Numbered from the stretch's first letter, positions 24,346-36,248 are shown. The stretch: DNA of 64,000 bases from Trifolium pratense (GCF_020283565.1 NC_060062.1:53342439-53406438), one strand, 5' to 3'. A program made the numbers and translations. Notes: generated from the letters alone by a model not told the origin.

Positions 24346-26488
24346 ATCCCCCATAATTTATTTTAAAGTATATAAAAGAATACTCAAAAACATTTCCTGG
24401 ATTAACATCATTGATGTAATGCATCAAACTGGTGTAGCAAGCTATATGAACCAGTCCTAGACTGATAGTACTTAACACACAGTAACATTGGTGTAGCAAG
24501 ATATATGAACTAATGAAACTTGGTATATGTTAGTGGTCTACCAATCGCATTACACCCCACATTCTTGCTGTTGACGCTGTGGTGCGCGAATAGGCCGTGC
24601 GCGTGCCTGAATTCTTTCATGAGTGCTCTAGAGATTTTGCCAAGATCTCATATAAGCGGCCCCACTTGACACTCACATAGGTGATTTCATCAAGTGTATG
24701 CTGCAAATCATACACCACCCATAAGGGATATGAAATTCATTAAAAGCTTTATTGCTTACCCTCTCAATAATGCAGTGTCTAGTACTTTCTCACTCACACC
24801 ATAGGAAAATGACCAAGACAAAAATTAATTAGCTAATTTTTGGTGCTAGCAGATCTAACAAGTAACTTGTTCTTACCCATATGAACCTTATTCATGGGAT
24901 CTTCAATCACAAAGGTTGGGTTCCTATCACTTGTTGATTTCAAATGACTTAAGTCCAATTCCTCTCAATGTGTCACAAAATTATTTCTTCCCAGGGGCTT
25001 TTTCAGTACGTACTCTACACAAATGATGAAGACATAATTTTCTTTCATCAAGTATAATATTGACTAAGACGTCTCTAAGTCAATCAATCTCATATATTTA
25101 TTCAAGTCTATAACAATAACTTGTTCTCCGCGATAAAACTTTACATCTTTGCTTAGTTAACTAAGCGACAACATTCTCACTTAGAACAATTGAATTCACT
25201 GACTAATTTTATTCTCTTCGGCTCTTATCCGATTAACATCATTGTTTTATTTTAATACAATGACTCATCACATTAAGCAATATCTCATATATTGTCAAAC
25301 TGATTTTCATAATATATTTCATCAGTTCTGCTTATATAAATTTTTCTAAGCGACAACGTCTCCACAAATGAGAGAATAAAACTCAAGATTTGATTTGTTA
25401 TACATGTCTACTTGAAAGACTATCAAGCGACAACACCCCCACATTTGATAACATATGTGAGTTTTATTCAGGTCTACTTGAATGATTTCAAGTGACAGTG
25501 CCCCACAATAAGCACAATTTATAATTCCGTATATAGAGATATATTTTCTCACAAACATCATTGTATATTTTTAATACAATGGATAATTCCAATATACCAT
25601 ATTATACTTTATGGTATCTCAAAATATTTCACGATCACAATCATGTTCAGGTCTACTTAGAATATTTCTAAGCGACAACTTTTCTATCACATAGCATATA
25701 GGTATCTCTACGAATACCTCAATGTCATGAAATTTGTCAATAAGACATCTCCTCAATTTGCTTTCAACTCTACAAGTTTTCATGCTTCAGTGGCAACAAA
25801 TATCACTGCATCACTTGAATAATAGTTAGCGGACAATATAAACAACGAACCACCAAGTACCATAAAAATTAAAGATATACAAAACTTTAATATCAAATTG
25901 AACGACACATATTTATATTCAAAGAAATTTCAGTTTTTAAAACTCTTCTCTCAATTATACACATCTCATTCAATTAATTATTGTGAGCAAACCAATATTG
26001 AAACTAGTTTACACGAATGATATCAATGAGACAAATTAAATAGGCACAACAATATATTTATAAAAACATCATACGCATACTGTATTCTCAACACTCATTT
26101 TATAATTCATGCCACAATCAAATTAACACCAGCCTATATAATCCTCAAAGTGGTTAATCATAACAAACATAAATAGTGGCCCAACTACATCTAGTTTGTA
26201 ATTAACACAGATAAATCATATGTTTTTAACAATGGAATTTAAGTAAAATGAAATAGATAGAACCTGGGTGAATAAATTCTATGATGCTATTCCACAATTG
26301 TGTTAAGTGCAGATTGCCATTGCTAATATTTTCTATAAGACACCTCAATTCTCTGCAATGCAGCATCCGCTATATACAGAGTCGTGCGACATTAATTTCG
26401 ACACTTTCATCAAAATTGAATTGTGAAAATGATATCTGATCTAGGTCACAAACAAAAATAACATTCAATAAAGATAAATTCTTAAGAT
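24346..26488 (-). mobile_element. Non-coding interior of the LTR element, with hairpin array
   Basis: No long reading frame survives. The only peptide-like piece is a short minus-strand stretch around 24925-24835. 24411-25719 holds many short perfect hairpins with differing stems, several followed by GCGACAAC. It belongs with the LTRs on either side. Confidence 0.5.
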
Positions 26489-26883
26489 TGTTGGAAAAAT
26501 ATGACATAGAATTATTTCATTAATATAAATTAAAGAAATATTGGTACAAATATATATGATACATAATAAAATAAAAATATAGAACAAGAAAAACTTATCG
26601 ATTTGATGACTAAGGCGTGCAATGCACCGGGCTTAAGAGTATTTCACCACCATAGGTAAGTTACCCGGTGCAGTTGGTCTCATAGCTAATACCCTCCAGG
26701 ATACAACACACACTTCTTGCTAGCATTGCACGTGAATTAACAATGCCTCATAGAACTACTTTTGGATGCTCAAGGAAACTGAATTTTATATTATTGATAT
26801 TGAAGTAGCATGCTTCCCTTATTCACTCTATATCCCTCAACCCTTTGTCGTGTGCCTTAATATAATAGGAATTCTAGGATACC

Positions 26884-28267
26884 TGATGAATCATCATCAT
26901 GACATGTTATCTGAGCATTTTTAAGGTGATTTTTAGGAAATAATGTAAAGAAGTTGAGTAGAATGATCAAAATATAGCCGAATAATAGATTGAGTGTTGC
27001 GCAAGCAAAACAGGGGAAAATCTGAGTTTTTCCCGCGCCAGGGCGCAGGAGGTTACGCATGGCGCAATGCTGCCTCAGTGTTAGACTCTTTTCCCCTGGA
27101 GGCTGCGCATGGCGCAATTGTGAGCTTAATTAAGAGCCCTTGTATTTGTGAGTTGCGCCATGGCGCCACTAGGCTGCGCATGGCGCATTGTTGGACTTTC
27201 TTGATGGTGAATTCCACTAGAACCTGCGCCAAAGCGCAGGATAGCTGCGCATGGCGCAACTGAGCCTTGTTTAGGAAAATCCAAACTCTGTGAGCTGCGC
27301 CACGGCGCAGAAGAGTTGCGCATAGCGCATGATGAACACCTGGAGATGAATTCTTGATCTGGAAGCTGCGCCACAGCGCAAGAGGCCTGCGCCACAGCGC
27401 AAGAGGCCTGCGCCACAGCGCAGCTGTAACTGCCTCTTTGCTCCTGGGCGCAGAGGTCTGCGCCTGGCGCAGCTGCGCTTATTATAAATACCTGTTCTGT
27501 TTTCCTGTTCAGGTTGGACTTTTGGATCCGGAATTGAGAGTCAAGCTCCATCTCGTACTTTCCTCTACTCTTTTAGCTGAGGATGATGAAGATCATGGAA
27601 GATGAAAGCCAATTGGTGATCAAGTGCAAGATTATGGCACACTAAGCACCAAGATTGGGAGTTGGAGGTGAAGACTAAGGATCAAGCTCTCGCGCGAATT
27701 CGTACTCAATTGTAATCGGTTTAGTGTATTCAATTCAGAACTTCTTATGTTTTTAATGCTTTTGTGTCTTGTAGCTGATTACACAAATGATTTGATCAAT
27801 TGAATGCATGTGAGAATATGGCTTAATTGTAGAATTGAGATTTCTGAGTAATCAATGTATGTTTAAGAGATTGAATGTTCTTGATTATATTAATTGAATC
27901 ATGTATTTCAAATCCTCAATGAATCACAATTCACTTAAGAGATTAAGGAATTGTGATTGATTGAGAGAAGTGGATTGCAAGAGATTGAATCCACTTACAA
28001 TCGATTTATCATTGAATAGATTAACCGATTCTATTGTGTGTGATTCCGCGTATAGCTTGTGAATTAGTTCGATCCGAAAACTCTCAATCGTTCCAAAAAC
28101 CTTGAAACTAAGAAATAGTAAATCCTTCTGAAAATTCACCCCCAATCATGTTTAAAAATTGTGTGTTAAAATACGATATTCGCGATACGAATTCATCCAA
28201 TCCCTGAGGACGATAACTCTTAATTGTACTACTTGACATCCTTCGTACACTTGCGAAAAGGCCATCA
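26884..28267 (+). repeat. Solo LTR, 1,384 bp, with perfect 5-bp target duplication
   Basis: It begins TGATGAATC and ends AAGGCCATCA, and both sides are flanked by ATACC (26879-26883 and 28268-28272). A TATA-like TTATAAATA near 27481 separates a U3 with GC-rich tandem repeats from R/U5. The far end has CAATCCCTGAGGACGATA and CGTACACTTGCG, typical of plant Gypsy-type LTR ends. No internal region remains, as expected after LTR-LTR recombination. Confidence 0.85.
27030..27480. repeat. 71-bp tandem repeats carrying paired GC palindromes (U3 of the solo LTR)
   Basis: Hairpin words of the form TGCGC-NNNN-GCGCA recur at least 13 times. First members start at 27153, 27224, 27295 and 27366 (exactly 71 apart). 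Second members follow 21 bases later (27174, 27245, 27316, 27387), often as TGCGCATGGCGCA. The last unit has three palindromes 21 bases apart. GC content is far above the surroundings. Confidence 0.85.
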
Positions 28268-28630
28268 ATACCTCTTATTGTCACTTGCCAACCAATAAAT
28301 CCTAGTTATTAGGATTATCATGATTATCATAAAAGTAAAACCGTTACAATATGAAAGAAAGAAAACATGCAAGTAATGAATAATAAATTTTTATAAATTA
28401 ACTTTAAAATAAATTAACAGATAAAATATCCTACAATTACAACTACAAGAATAACTTTTTTTTTTACTAATACAAGAATAACTTTTTTTTTATTGATATT
28501 ACTATAATTTATATTGAAAATTATTCTTTTTGAACCTTTTACATATTTTTTTTATTAATGATCCATCTTTAACACTCCAAAACCTTTAAATAGCCAGAAT
28601 TGACCTTGGTGCTAAATGTTGGTGTCTCAC

Positions 28631-28920
28631 TTAAATCCATGATATTGAAAGGTTGGTATTTCCCAACATTAAAAATAGACTATTTTTTATTTTTTTTATT
28701 TTTAAAAGGGTCGGTGTATATTTAAATCCGTGATATTTGTTTTTTGAAGGATTAAATCCATGATATTGAAAGGTTGGGTTTTGCCCAACATTAAAAAATG
28801 GAGTATTTTAAAAGGGTCAGTGTATATTTTAAATACATAATATTGAAAGGTTGGGTCTTGCCCAACATATTTAAAATGGACTAATTTTAAAAGGGTCAGG
28901 GTATATTTTAATCAGGAAAT
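28631..28920 (+). repeat. Three degenerate tandem repeats
   Basis: The words 'CCATGATATTGAAAGGTTGGG', 'GCCCAACATTAAAAA' and 'TTTTAAAAGGGTCAGTGTATATTT' recur in the same order three times at about 28640, 28757 and 28842. Each unit has the inverted pair GGTTGGG/CCCAACA. Confidence 0.65.
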
Positions 28921-29149
28921 CGACGGCAACATCATCATCAATATGGTTGGGTGAAGATTTTTAAGTATGAAACTGAAATATGCAATTTTTGTATACAGAA
29001 AAGATATGAAAGTTTGATGGATGAAAATGGAGCACCACTAATATACAGGAGAAGTTAAATACATATATTTGTGTGTACACATTGATTTATATGATTTACA
29101 AAAGATAGAGCATCAAATTCATAATTTGCAACCATGATAATTTTTTTTG

Positions 29150-29300
29150 TTAAATAATCTATAGTAGTTAGAAAATTCACCTTAAAGGTGAATAAATGAA
29201 TTGTCCGAGATGTTTAAAAAAAATGAATTGTCCAAGATTCAAACTCAACTCCTCAACATATAATGTGATATTCCTACCAACTGAACTAAATTCACGGAAT
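29150..29300 (-). repeat. SINE family 2, degenerate copy
   Basis: The same order of elements as 14075-14205 is seen on the minus strand: a tRNA-like head near CAGTTGGTAGGAATAT, a decayed box B, then a CACCTTTAAGGTGAA body and a poly-A (T on plus). Confidence 0.5.
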
Positions 29301-29514
29301 CGCATCAAATGATTTTTAATCCATAGATTTTGGTAGATGAGTGAAAATCAAAGTGACTTGTTTTTTGTTTTTGTAAGAACCACCCCATTGGCCATTATCA
29401 CTCACACTACGTACGAGTCTTGATCTGTTGACTCAATGCCAACTAATCGAAAGCAAGATGTGAAAATGGCGTTTATTTATGACTCCAGCCAGTTCCAATC
29501 ATTTTTTTTCTTTG

Positions 29515-29660
29515 TCAATTTTCGGACCACAAAAAAGTGGCTAGTAATTGCACCATTAAAATAGATAAGTGGAGTGTTTGCGGTTTGAAGTTCGAACTCC
29601 AACACCTACATATATAAAATGTAATATTTCTTACCAACTGAGTTATTAATGCAGAGTCTA
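29515..29660 (-). repeat. SINE family 2, second degenerate copy
   Basis: Head CTCAGTTGGTAAGAA and box B GTTCGAACTTC on the minus strand, with a body ending near GCCACTTTTTTG. Confidence 0.5.
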
Positions 29661-30114
29661 ACTAACAAATATTTTGAAATATTTCAGGACACACTTTAAT
29701 TAAGGACTTCATCTAAAGGAATTATTTAACTAAAGGATCATGCTAAAAATAATGTTTTGGGACAATTATTAACATATTAAAAAAAATTAATGGAAAATTA
29801 ATATTGCGAAGATAATTTTTATTTATTTTTAAAGTATTAAATGCACAAAATTAAAAATAAATTTTCTTTATTGTTATGCTTAACCAGTGCTCCGAAGACA
29901 TTATTTAACATTTTTCTTATCTAAAAGTTAAACATTTCAATAATTTCAATGCATTGATTACACATATTTTTATAAAAACTTACATTTTAAGATTTTTAAA
30001 GAATACCTCAAAGAAGAAACAAACTCGTTTTAAAAGATTAAAAATGGGTAGTCCTTAAAGCCCTATGTTCAAAATATATATTTTCTCTAATATCTCGTAA
30101 CGAACGAGTGATAT

Positions 30115-30425
30115 ATTTATGGGTAAAATGTGTTTTTAGTCCATATAATGTTAGGGAATTTGAATTTTGATTCATAAAAATAACTTTCAATCTGCCCTTG
30201 TAAATTCAGATTCCTTTCATTTTAGTTCTTAATTTGACCATGTCACACAAAAATGCTGACATGACCATAATCTATTGACTAGGTCCCTACCACATGTTCA
30301 AGATGCACCGACCTGGCATGTATTGAGGACAAAAAACAAAATCTGTTCAAATTACAAGAACGAAAACCAAAATTTGTTCAAATTACATGGATGAAAAACA
30401 AATTTCCCAGTGACCAAATTTAAAA
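30115..30425 (+). repeat. Dispersed 'GGGTAAAAT..TTTTTAGTCC' repeat (MITE-like)
   Basis: Begins GGGTAAAATGTGTTTTTAGTCC and contains several words such as TTCAAATTACA and ACGAAAACC. A shorter relative in the opposite orientation ends at about 63050 (TATATTTTACCC). No clear target duplication. Confidence 0.4.
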
Positions 30426-31283
30426 TTCATAAATGTGAAAACTCATTCTCCAATTCTTCATTTCTACCTTGCCACCACCACCATTGGAGAACTCTTTTTC
30501 ACCTTCTTCAACCAAACAAAATCTTTTTTCAAAAGAAAACTAACAAAACTATATTATGATACCCTAATTTCTTACATTATCCCGCAATACAAACCCCAAG
30601 TTTTATGATAAAAATAGGAAAAATAAATCAAATTTATCATAAAGAAAAAATTATCTATTTCCTTCTATTTTTTTTTTTTACTTTTATTTCTTCATGTGAA
30701 CTATTTCAATTATTTGTCTAATATTAGATAACATCACGAACACTATATTCTATGAAATGGTGATTTTTCTACCATTAATGGTGTAGCACCTGCACCACGC
30801 CACCACCCGTGTGTGATTCTCTTTACGGTGAATTTGCTCAAACTCTTATATAAAGATAAAATTATTTTTGAAGTAGAAATCAATTTAATGTTTTTCTTAT
30901 GTTATTGTAAGATTTTATTAAAAATCATGTGTTGAAGAGATTACAAGAGTTCTTCAAAATGATAGTATACGTTTTTTTTTTTCAAAAATTGTCTTTTAAA
31001 GAAAATATTTTTTGAGTTGAAGAGTTTATGAGATTTGTAGGTTAAGAAAGTGAGAAAAGTTCTTGAGTGAGAAGAGTTTATGGGGTTTGGATGATAATCA
31101 CTTGTGCTACCTATTTTTATAATTTCTTTAAACAAATAATAATAAAATAATGAAAAAAAACTATTTTATAATTTCAACGGGTTTGTGGTTTATAAAGTCT
31201 CGGGGTCCCTAGTGATTTATCAAGATAGTAACAGCACTATTAATATGTCCTCTTGTGTTCTCATTTCGTTGGATGGTCTCTTA

Positions 31284-31716
31284 GGCTCTATTTGGTAAAA
31301 TTAAGTTATAAGTTAGCTTATAGCTGATAAGTTAGCTGATAACTGAAAAGTTAGCTTATAACTGATAGCTGAAAAGCTAGCTGATTGAAATTAAAATTTT
31401 GGTAAAATTAGCTTTTTAAATGATTGATAAATATAAAAAGACATAAAAGGATATTTATATGTAGTGAGTAGTTTTTGTTTTAGTGAGTAGTTTTTTATTT
31501 TATAAAAAATAATAAAATTAAATTAAAGGTTAAAAATGGAAAAAACTATAAAAAGCTATAAGCTATAAGCTCAAACGCTACTTGAAATATCATCTCAAAA
31601 AAAGTTATAAGCTCGTGAGAAAAGCTTTTTACCAAACACTTTTATTTTTTTCAAACAAGCTTATAAGCTAGTCCAATAAACTATAAGCTAGTTTATTGGA
31701 CTTACCAAACACACCC
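31284..31716. mobile_element. MITE, PIF/Harbinger-like, TTA target duplication
   Basis: The ends are GGCTCTATTTGGTAA and TTACCAAACACACCC, flanked on both sides by TTA (31281-31283 and 31717-31719). Inside, AAGCTTATAAGCTA-type words recur. A truncated relative lies near 62850-62925. Confidence 0.75.
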
Positions 31717-32174
31717 TTAATTGGAAAGGTCCCTTTAAGATTAGAAAAGTTTTTTCGAATAATATTTATTTTATACAGAATTTAAATTTGAACGCTCAAA
31801 CTATTTTTCTTTTTTGAGATAAGGTTTGTGAACAAAATAATTAATTATTATAAATGAGAGTATTATAAAAGAGAGACTATAAATAATGCAAACCTTTTTT
31901 TTTTTTTACAATTGTTGAAACAGTTACAAAAGATACTATTTTAATTTTTGACGGAATAAGATTGCCTATATAAATAAAATACACAGTTTCATACAATTTT
32001 GTAATATTCCAGTTATTGATTATTAGATAAGAAGATCAAATTAACTAATTTACAGTATTATTGAAAATGATACGTTCACACGATTATGATTAAATGATCC
32101 TTATGTAACCACAGGAAATTCTTTTCCTTATTTAACATGTTATTTTTTAAAGCTTGTGACAAGATGATATTAAA

Positions 32175-32580
32175 TAAGTTTCCGTTGGGTCAAGAGTTGG
32201 ATTAATACATTGGACATTAAGCAATTACACAAGTGACTTTGACATCAGACTTTCACCCAAAATCTAGAGATATTGAGTTTATGTGTCCTCACTTTATATG
32301 AGACACAACTCACACTTGATAAATTTCAACATCTCTCCTCAAGTGTAAGTTTCTATGTGTCCACAATCCATTATCAGTCACTTATTGCTCCACATCAATC
32401 GGTTTTTGATATCACTATTGAGCTGTGGGAGAGGCTCATTGGATTGGATCGACACATTGGACATTAAACAATCACACAAGTAACTTTGATATTATACTTT
32501 CATCCAAAACTTTAAGGCATTAGATTTATAGGTTTTTCCCGTATATGTTGTTGGAATTTAACTCACATATATAGATCTCA
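32175..32580 (-). mobile_element. Degenerate TRIM, same family as 14808-15262
   Basis: Direct repeats share 'TTGGACATTAA.CAATCACACAAGT' and 'ACTTTCA.CCAAAA' at about 32210 and 32457. The sequence between has a decayed primer-site position (about 32397-32418) and a CTCAAGTGTAAG stretch matching the other copy's purine-tract side. Confidence 0.55.
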
Positions 32581-32743
32581 ACTGTTTCTTTCTATAAAAT
32601 AACTGAGTTTATTTATAAACTTGTGGGCAGCAATAAATAAGAGGACATGTGTCATTCAATATGTATGTGAGAAAAACTTTCATTTTCAGCATGGGCTATC
32701 CTTCCTTCCTATTGATATATAGTTTCCAATTTGCTATCTTTCC

Positions 32744-32752
32744 TATATATAG
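32744..32752 (+). promoter_or_regulatory. Candidate TATA box for the F-box/kelch gene
   Basis: TATATATAG lies about 155 bp upstream of the ATG at 32905. It is the best TATA match nearby, but the region is AT-rich. Confidence 0.4.
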
Positions 32753-32904
32753 ATCCCTTAAGATGCAGCCATTCCTACTCATTATTACGCATTCTACTTA
32801 AATTCTGTGCTACTTAATTATAGGACTTCCCTACTTATACTTGTAGTAAAACTGTAAAAGCAAAGTGTTTAAAAATAGAAAGAAACACAACATAACAATC
32901 CTTG

Positions 32905-34050
32905 ATGGCAACAAAGAAAGTTGATCAGGAAAAAGAACTAGAAGATCCCATCCATGGAGACATCTTAGAAGCCACACTCTCGCACGTGCCACTAATTTAC
33001 TTGGTGCCTGCCAGTTACGTGTCAAAAGAATGGAGCGGTGCCGTGTCGAGGTCCCTCCGCCACATCAACCCGGTGAAGCCATGGCTCATGGTTCACACTC
33101 AAAACCCCCGTGCTCCTCACATGACCACAACTTACGCGTACGACCCACGCACGCTATCGTGGATCGAAATTCACGCGCCACAAGTCAAACACACGTCCGC
33201 TCTTCGATCATCACACTCCACACTCCTCTACACGATCTCTCCCACTGAATTCTCCTTCTCTGTGGACCCGCTCCACCTCATGTGGCACCACACATCATCA
33301 CCGCGTGTTTGGCGCGTTGATCCCATCGTTGCACGCGCGGGAAACCACATCGTGGTTGCTGGTGGTGCGTGTGATTTCGAGGATGATCCTTTAGCAGTGG
33401 AGATGTATGATATGGAGTCTCACAAATGGATCCAATGTCAGTCAATGCCTGAGATGATGAAGGACACAACAACACTGACATGGCTCTCTGTTGTCGTTAT
33501 TGGAGAGTTTTTGTACTTAATGGCGAAAAATACTGGCATAATGTACTCGTTCAATTGTAAAACAATGATGTGGCAAGGACCATATGATCTGCGAGGAGGG
33601 GAGGAGAGTGTATTCTACTACACAATGGGAACGGTGCAGAACCGTTTGGTGGTGGTGGTGGGAATAGTAGGTGGCGAGGAAAATGTGAAAGGAGTGAAAG
33701 TTTGGGAAATAAAAGAGGAATTGGAGTTAGGATTGGGAATGGTGGAATTAGGTGTGATGCCGGAAGATATGGTTGTAAAACTGAGAGGTGAGAGTGGGAG
33801 TGAGTTGTTGAATTCGATTGAGTTGGTTTCGACAGGAAATTTTGTGTATGTTTATAATGCATCGGAACCAGAGGAGATGGTGGTTTGTGAGGTGTTGAAG
33901 AGAGGAGGGTGTGAGTGGTGGAGTGTGAGGAATGCGGTGGTGAATGACGAAATGCGGTTGAGAAGAATGGTGTTATGTGGTGGTGATGTGGGATTGGAGG
34001 ATTTGAAGAGCGCGGCCTTGCGCGATTGTAAATTTGTATTGAAACAATAA
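32905..34050 (+). CDS. F-box/kelch-repeat protein, At3g24760-like
   Basis: A single-exon gene of 381 aa. The start is the ATG at 32905; no in-frame ATG precedes it closely. The N-terminus has an F-box-like segment (about 14-50: DPIHGDILEATLSHVPLIYL..SYVSKEWSGAV). The rest is kelch/galactose-oxidase-like, with repeated blades such as HIVVAGG, VEMYDMESHKWIQCQSMP and FLYLMAKNTGIMYSFNCKTMMWQ. F-box proteins act as substrate receptors of SCF ubiquitin ligases; the target is unknown. The 5' half is clearly richer in GC than the surroundings, as is usual for coding sequence here. Family call is confident; the exact ortholog is from memory. Confidence 0.88.
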   Translation: MATKKVDQEKELEDPIHGDILEATLSHVPLIYLVPASYVSKEWSGAVSRSLRHINPVKPWLMVHTQNPRAPHMTTTYAYDPRTLSWIEIHAPQVKHTSALRSSHSTLLYTISPTEFSFSVDPLHLMWHHTSSPRVWRVDPIVARAGNHIVVAGGACDFEDDPLAVEMYDMESHKWIQCQSMPEMMKDTTTLTWLSVVVIGEFLYLMAKNTGIMYSFNCKTMMWQGPYDLRGGEESVFYYTMGTVQNRLVVVVGIVGGEENVKGVKVWEIKEELELGLGMVELGVMPEDMVVKLRGESGSELLNSIELVSTGNFVYVYNASEPEEMVVCEVLKRGGCEWWSVRNAVVNDEMRLRRMVLCGGDVGLEDLKSAALRDCKFVLKQ

Positions 34051-34194
34051 AATTAAAGAGATCAAAAGCGAGATGAAGTAATTTTCACCAAATAATAAGA
34101 AAGATTCATTTTTCATGTGTATTTTATTTTTTCACATTTTTCTCTCATAGGTTTCATATATTAAAAGTAATTTATTCAAGACATATATGTTGAA

Positions 34195-34360
34195 TAAAAT
34201 AGTCTTTCAAATGTAATTTAAACATTAATTATGATTATTATATTGTGAGAGTTTAACTCCTTTTTGTTAAACTCAACCATATTCAAGATAGTTTTTCGAA
34301 TGTAATTTAAACATTATATTGTGAGAGTTTAACTCCTTTTGTTAAACTCAACCATCATCA
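34195..34360 (+). repeat. Two tandem copies of an about 80-bp segment
   Basis: 'GTAATTTAAACATTA', 'TATTGTGAGAGTTTAACTCC' and 'GTTAAACTCAACCAT' occur twice in order (about 34209 and 34299), 145-260 bp after the F-box/kelch stop. Each copy contains the inverted pair GAGTTTAAC/GTTAAACTC, which could form a hairpin in the 3' UTR. Confidence 0.7.
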
Positions 34361-34983
34361 TATTTATTCTCCATTGTTATTATCACAATATGAGAGATAC
34401 GTGATGGGAATGGTTATGGATAAGGATACATATAAGCAATATTGTAGTGATCAACAATATAAATGTGGATAAGCTGATGATATGATATTTATGTTTGCTA
34501 CTCATCTACCTCATTAATGGACTTTATGATCCTTGTAAGCAGAGACAGGCCTCAGCCTCGTGTACTTGTTATTATATTGGTCATATAATATTAGAAAATG
34601 TTAAAGAAATAAATATAAAAATTATTTTTTAAAATTTGTGTGTTTTAATTTTTCAAGCATAACTTTTTTACATTATTAAATACATAATTTTTATATTAAA
34701 ATACTTTAATATGTGTTCTTATGACCGGTAATTTTATTGTAAGGTGAATGGATTAATGATATAAATACAAGAACAATAATGACAGCAAAATATTAATGGA
34801 CCACTACCACTCAACTTTCACGAAAGCAAAACTTATTTTCTGAGTGAGAACAAAAAAAATCTAAAGATTAAAATAGTTAACAAGAAAATACAAGGACTTA
34901 TCTAGATAAAATAATGTGATATAAGCAAATGTTGTTCCGTTAATTTTAAAATATTCAAATATAAATTAAATAGAAGAAGAGAA
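34361..34983. other. Intergenic, AT-rich
   Basis: No gene or clear repeat seen. Confidence 0.5.
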
Positions 34984-34992
34984 ATAAATTAA

Positions 34993-35167
34993 GGGTCTTG
35001 TTAACATGTGCCCAGGGCACATGTTAAGATATACCAAAATAGAAATTCATCATTTAATGATACAAGAAATTTAATGCTTCAAAAGTCAAAATGCACAAAT
35101 TAACATTTAATAATTTCTATTTTTGTTTCTTTAACATGTGCCTTAAGGGCACAAGTTAACATTCTCC
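34993..35167. mobile_element. Mutator-like MITE, 175 bp, 9-bp target duplication
   Basis: The ends GGGTCTTGTTAACATGTGCCC and GGGCACAAGTTAACATTCTCC are inverted. The flanks ATAAATTAA (34984-34992 and 35168-35176) match 9 of 9. The left end is itself palindromic (CATGTGCCC/GGGCACATG). It is of the same type as 45081-45257. Confidence 0.8.
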
Positions 35168-35176
35168 ATAAATTAA

Positions 35177-36243
35177 ATGTAATTTGGGACAAAGAATATT
35201 GATTTTATTTGATTATAATTTAGGACAAATAAACGTTCATTTTTTTTCTCTTATAAATTGAAACGGGGAGAGAGTAATTAATGTTGTGGACATTTTTCAT
35301 TTATGTACATGTTATCAACTTATCGTGCTTATGTAACATATCCGACTAGACATTAATTAGCATGAAAAAAAAAACTTATATTTAATTAAATCAATTTAAA
35401 TAAATAAATACAGTAATTTTTTCTACAATACATTTTGACCATTTGAGGATATTTACCCGACAACCCTTTTGATCATTTAAGTCACATGCATATATGAAGT
35501 AAAAGTTAGATAAAAGTTGGATTTGTGTATCACATATAAATCTACATATGTGTATTGTCCTTATTGATTATTGGATAAATACTTTTAAATTAGCAAGGGG
35601 TAGTGTACGTCTCACTCACATAAGTAAATAAGTAAAAAATTGATTATGTTTTTTTGTACACAGGTCCAAGAAAGAAAGTAAAACTAAGCAACTAAATTAA
35701 CATTATGAAACATGCAAGTATCAGAGATGTCATTAAAAATGAGACATTGAAGCTCTATAGAAGTAGTCTTTATAACATATAAATCAAAAAAGTCTAGAGA
35801 TAGATTAAAGTTAGCTAGTCAATCTATTGATATGTTTCTTTTACACCAAGTGTGGTTGATATAGACTTGTCAATCTATGCTCATTAGGTTGCATATGCGC
35901 CAAATTAAATTAAAGTAAGAACATTTTCTTTAACGTTACAGTTTTCTGTTACTATTTCAACTAAAACTTTTGAGTACTTTCCACATGAAGGTGTATGATC
36001 TCATGACTCCAAGTCATATCCATACCAATATACATGTCTCACATCTCTACATGGAGCGCGTCACATGAACCTATCTTACGAGCATAACTGTTCAAATAGG
36101 TCCAATTGCTATCGCGGAGAAGGCCACCACATCCTGAAAGGTTAATTGGGTTTTTTCTTTTTCGCGTACTCATAGTTGAGTTTTGCCAACATTCTCGGGC
36201 TTGTTTCCAACCAATCAAAATAGTTTCATTTTGTTGAGGTCAT
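35177..36243. other. Intergenic, AT-rich
   Basis: No gene is seen. The last 200 bp flank the Copia relic that the Gypsy element entered. Confidence 0.5.
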
Positions 36244-36248
36244 CCAGT

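Larger units (their letters stand above)
26489..28435 (-). repeat. Second, related LTR, split by a solo LTR
   Basis: The outer ends TGTTGGAAAAAT (26489) and AAATATCCTACA (28435) resemble those of 23669-24345. Without the inserted 26884-28267 it would be about 560 bp. It has a 9-bp stem TGCACCGGG/CCCGGTGCA near 26615-26665. The two LTRs differ a lot, so they may come from related but separate insertions. Confidence 0.5.

Noticed and set aside
26994..27605. Several overlapping open frames on both strands
   Set aside because: They follow the GC palindrome repeats of the solo LTR; the peptides are repetitive (CAVAQAS, RHSARGL) and not protein-like.
32902..32904. TTG as start of the F-box/kelch protein
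   Set aside because: The next codon is an ATG (32905), the normal start for a plant gene.
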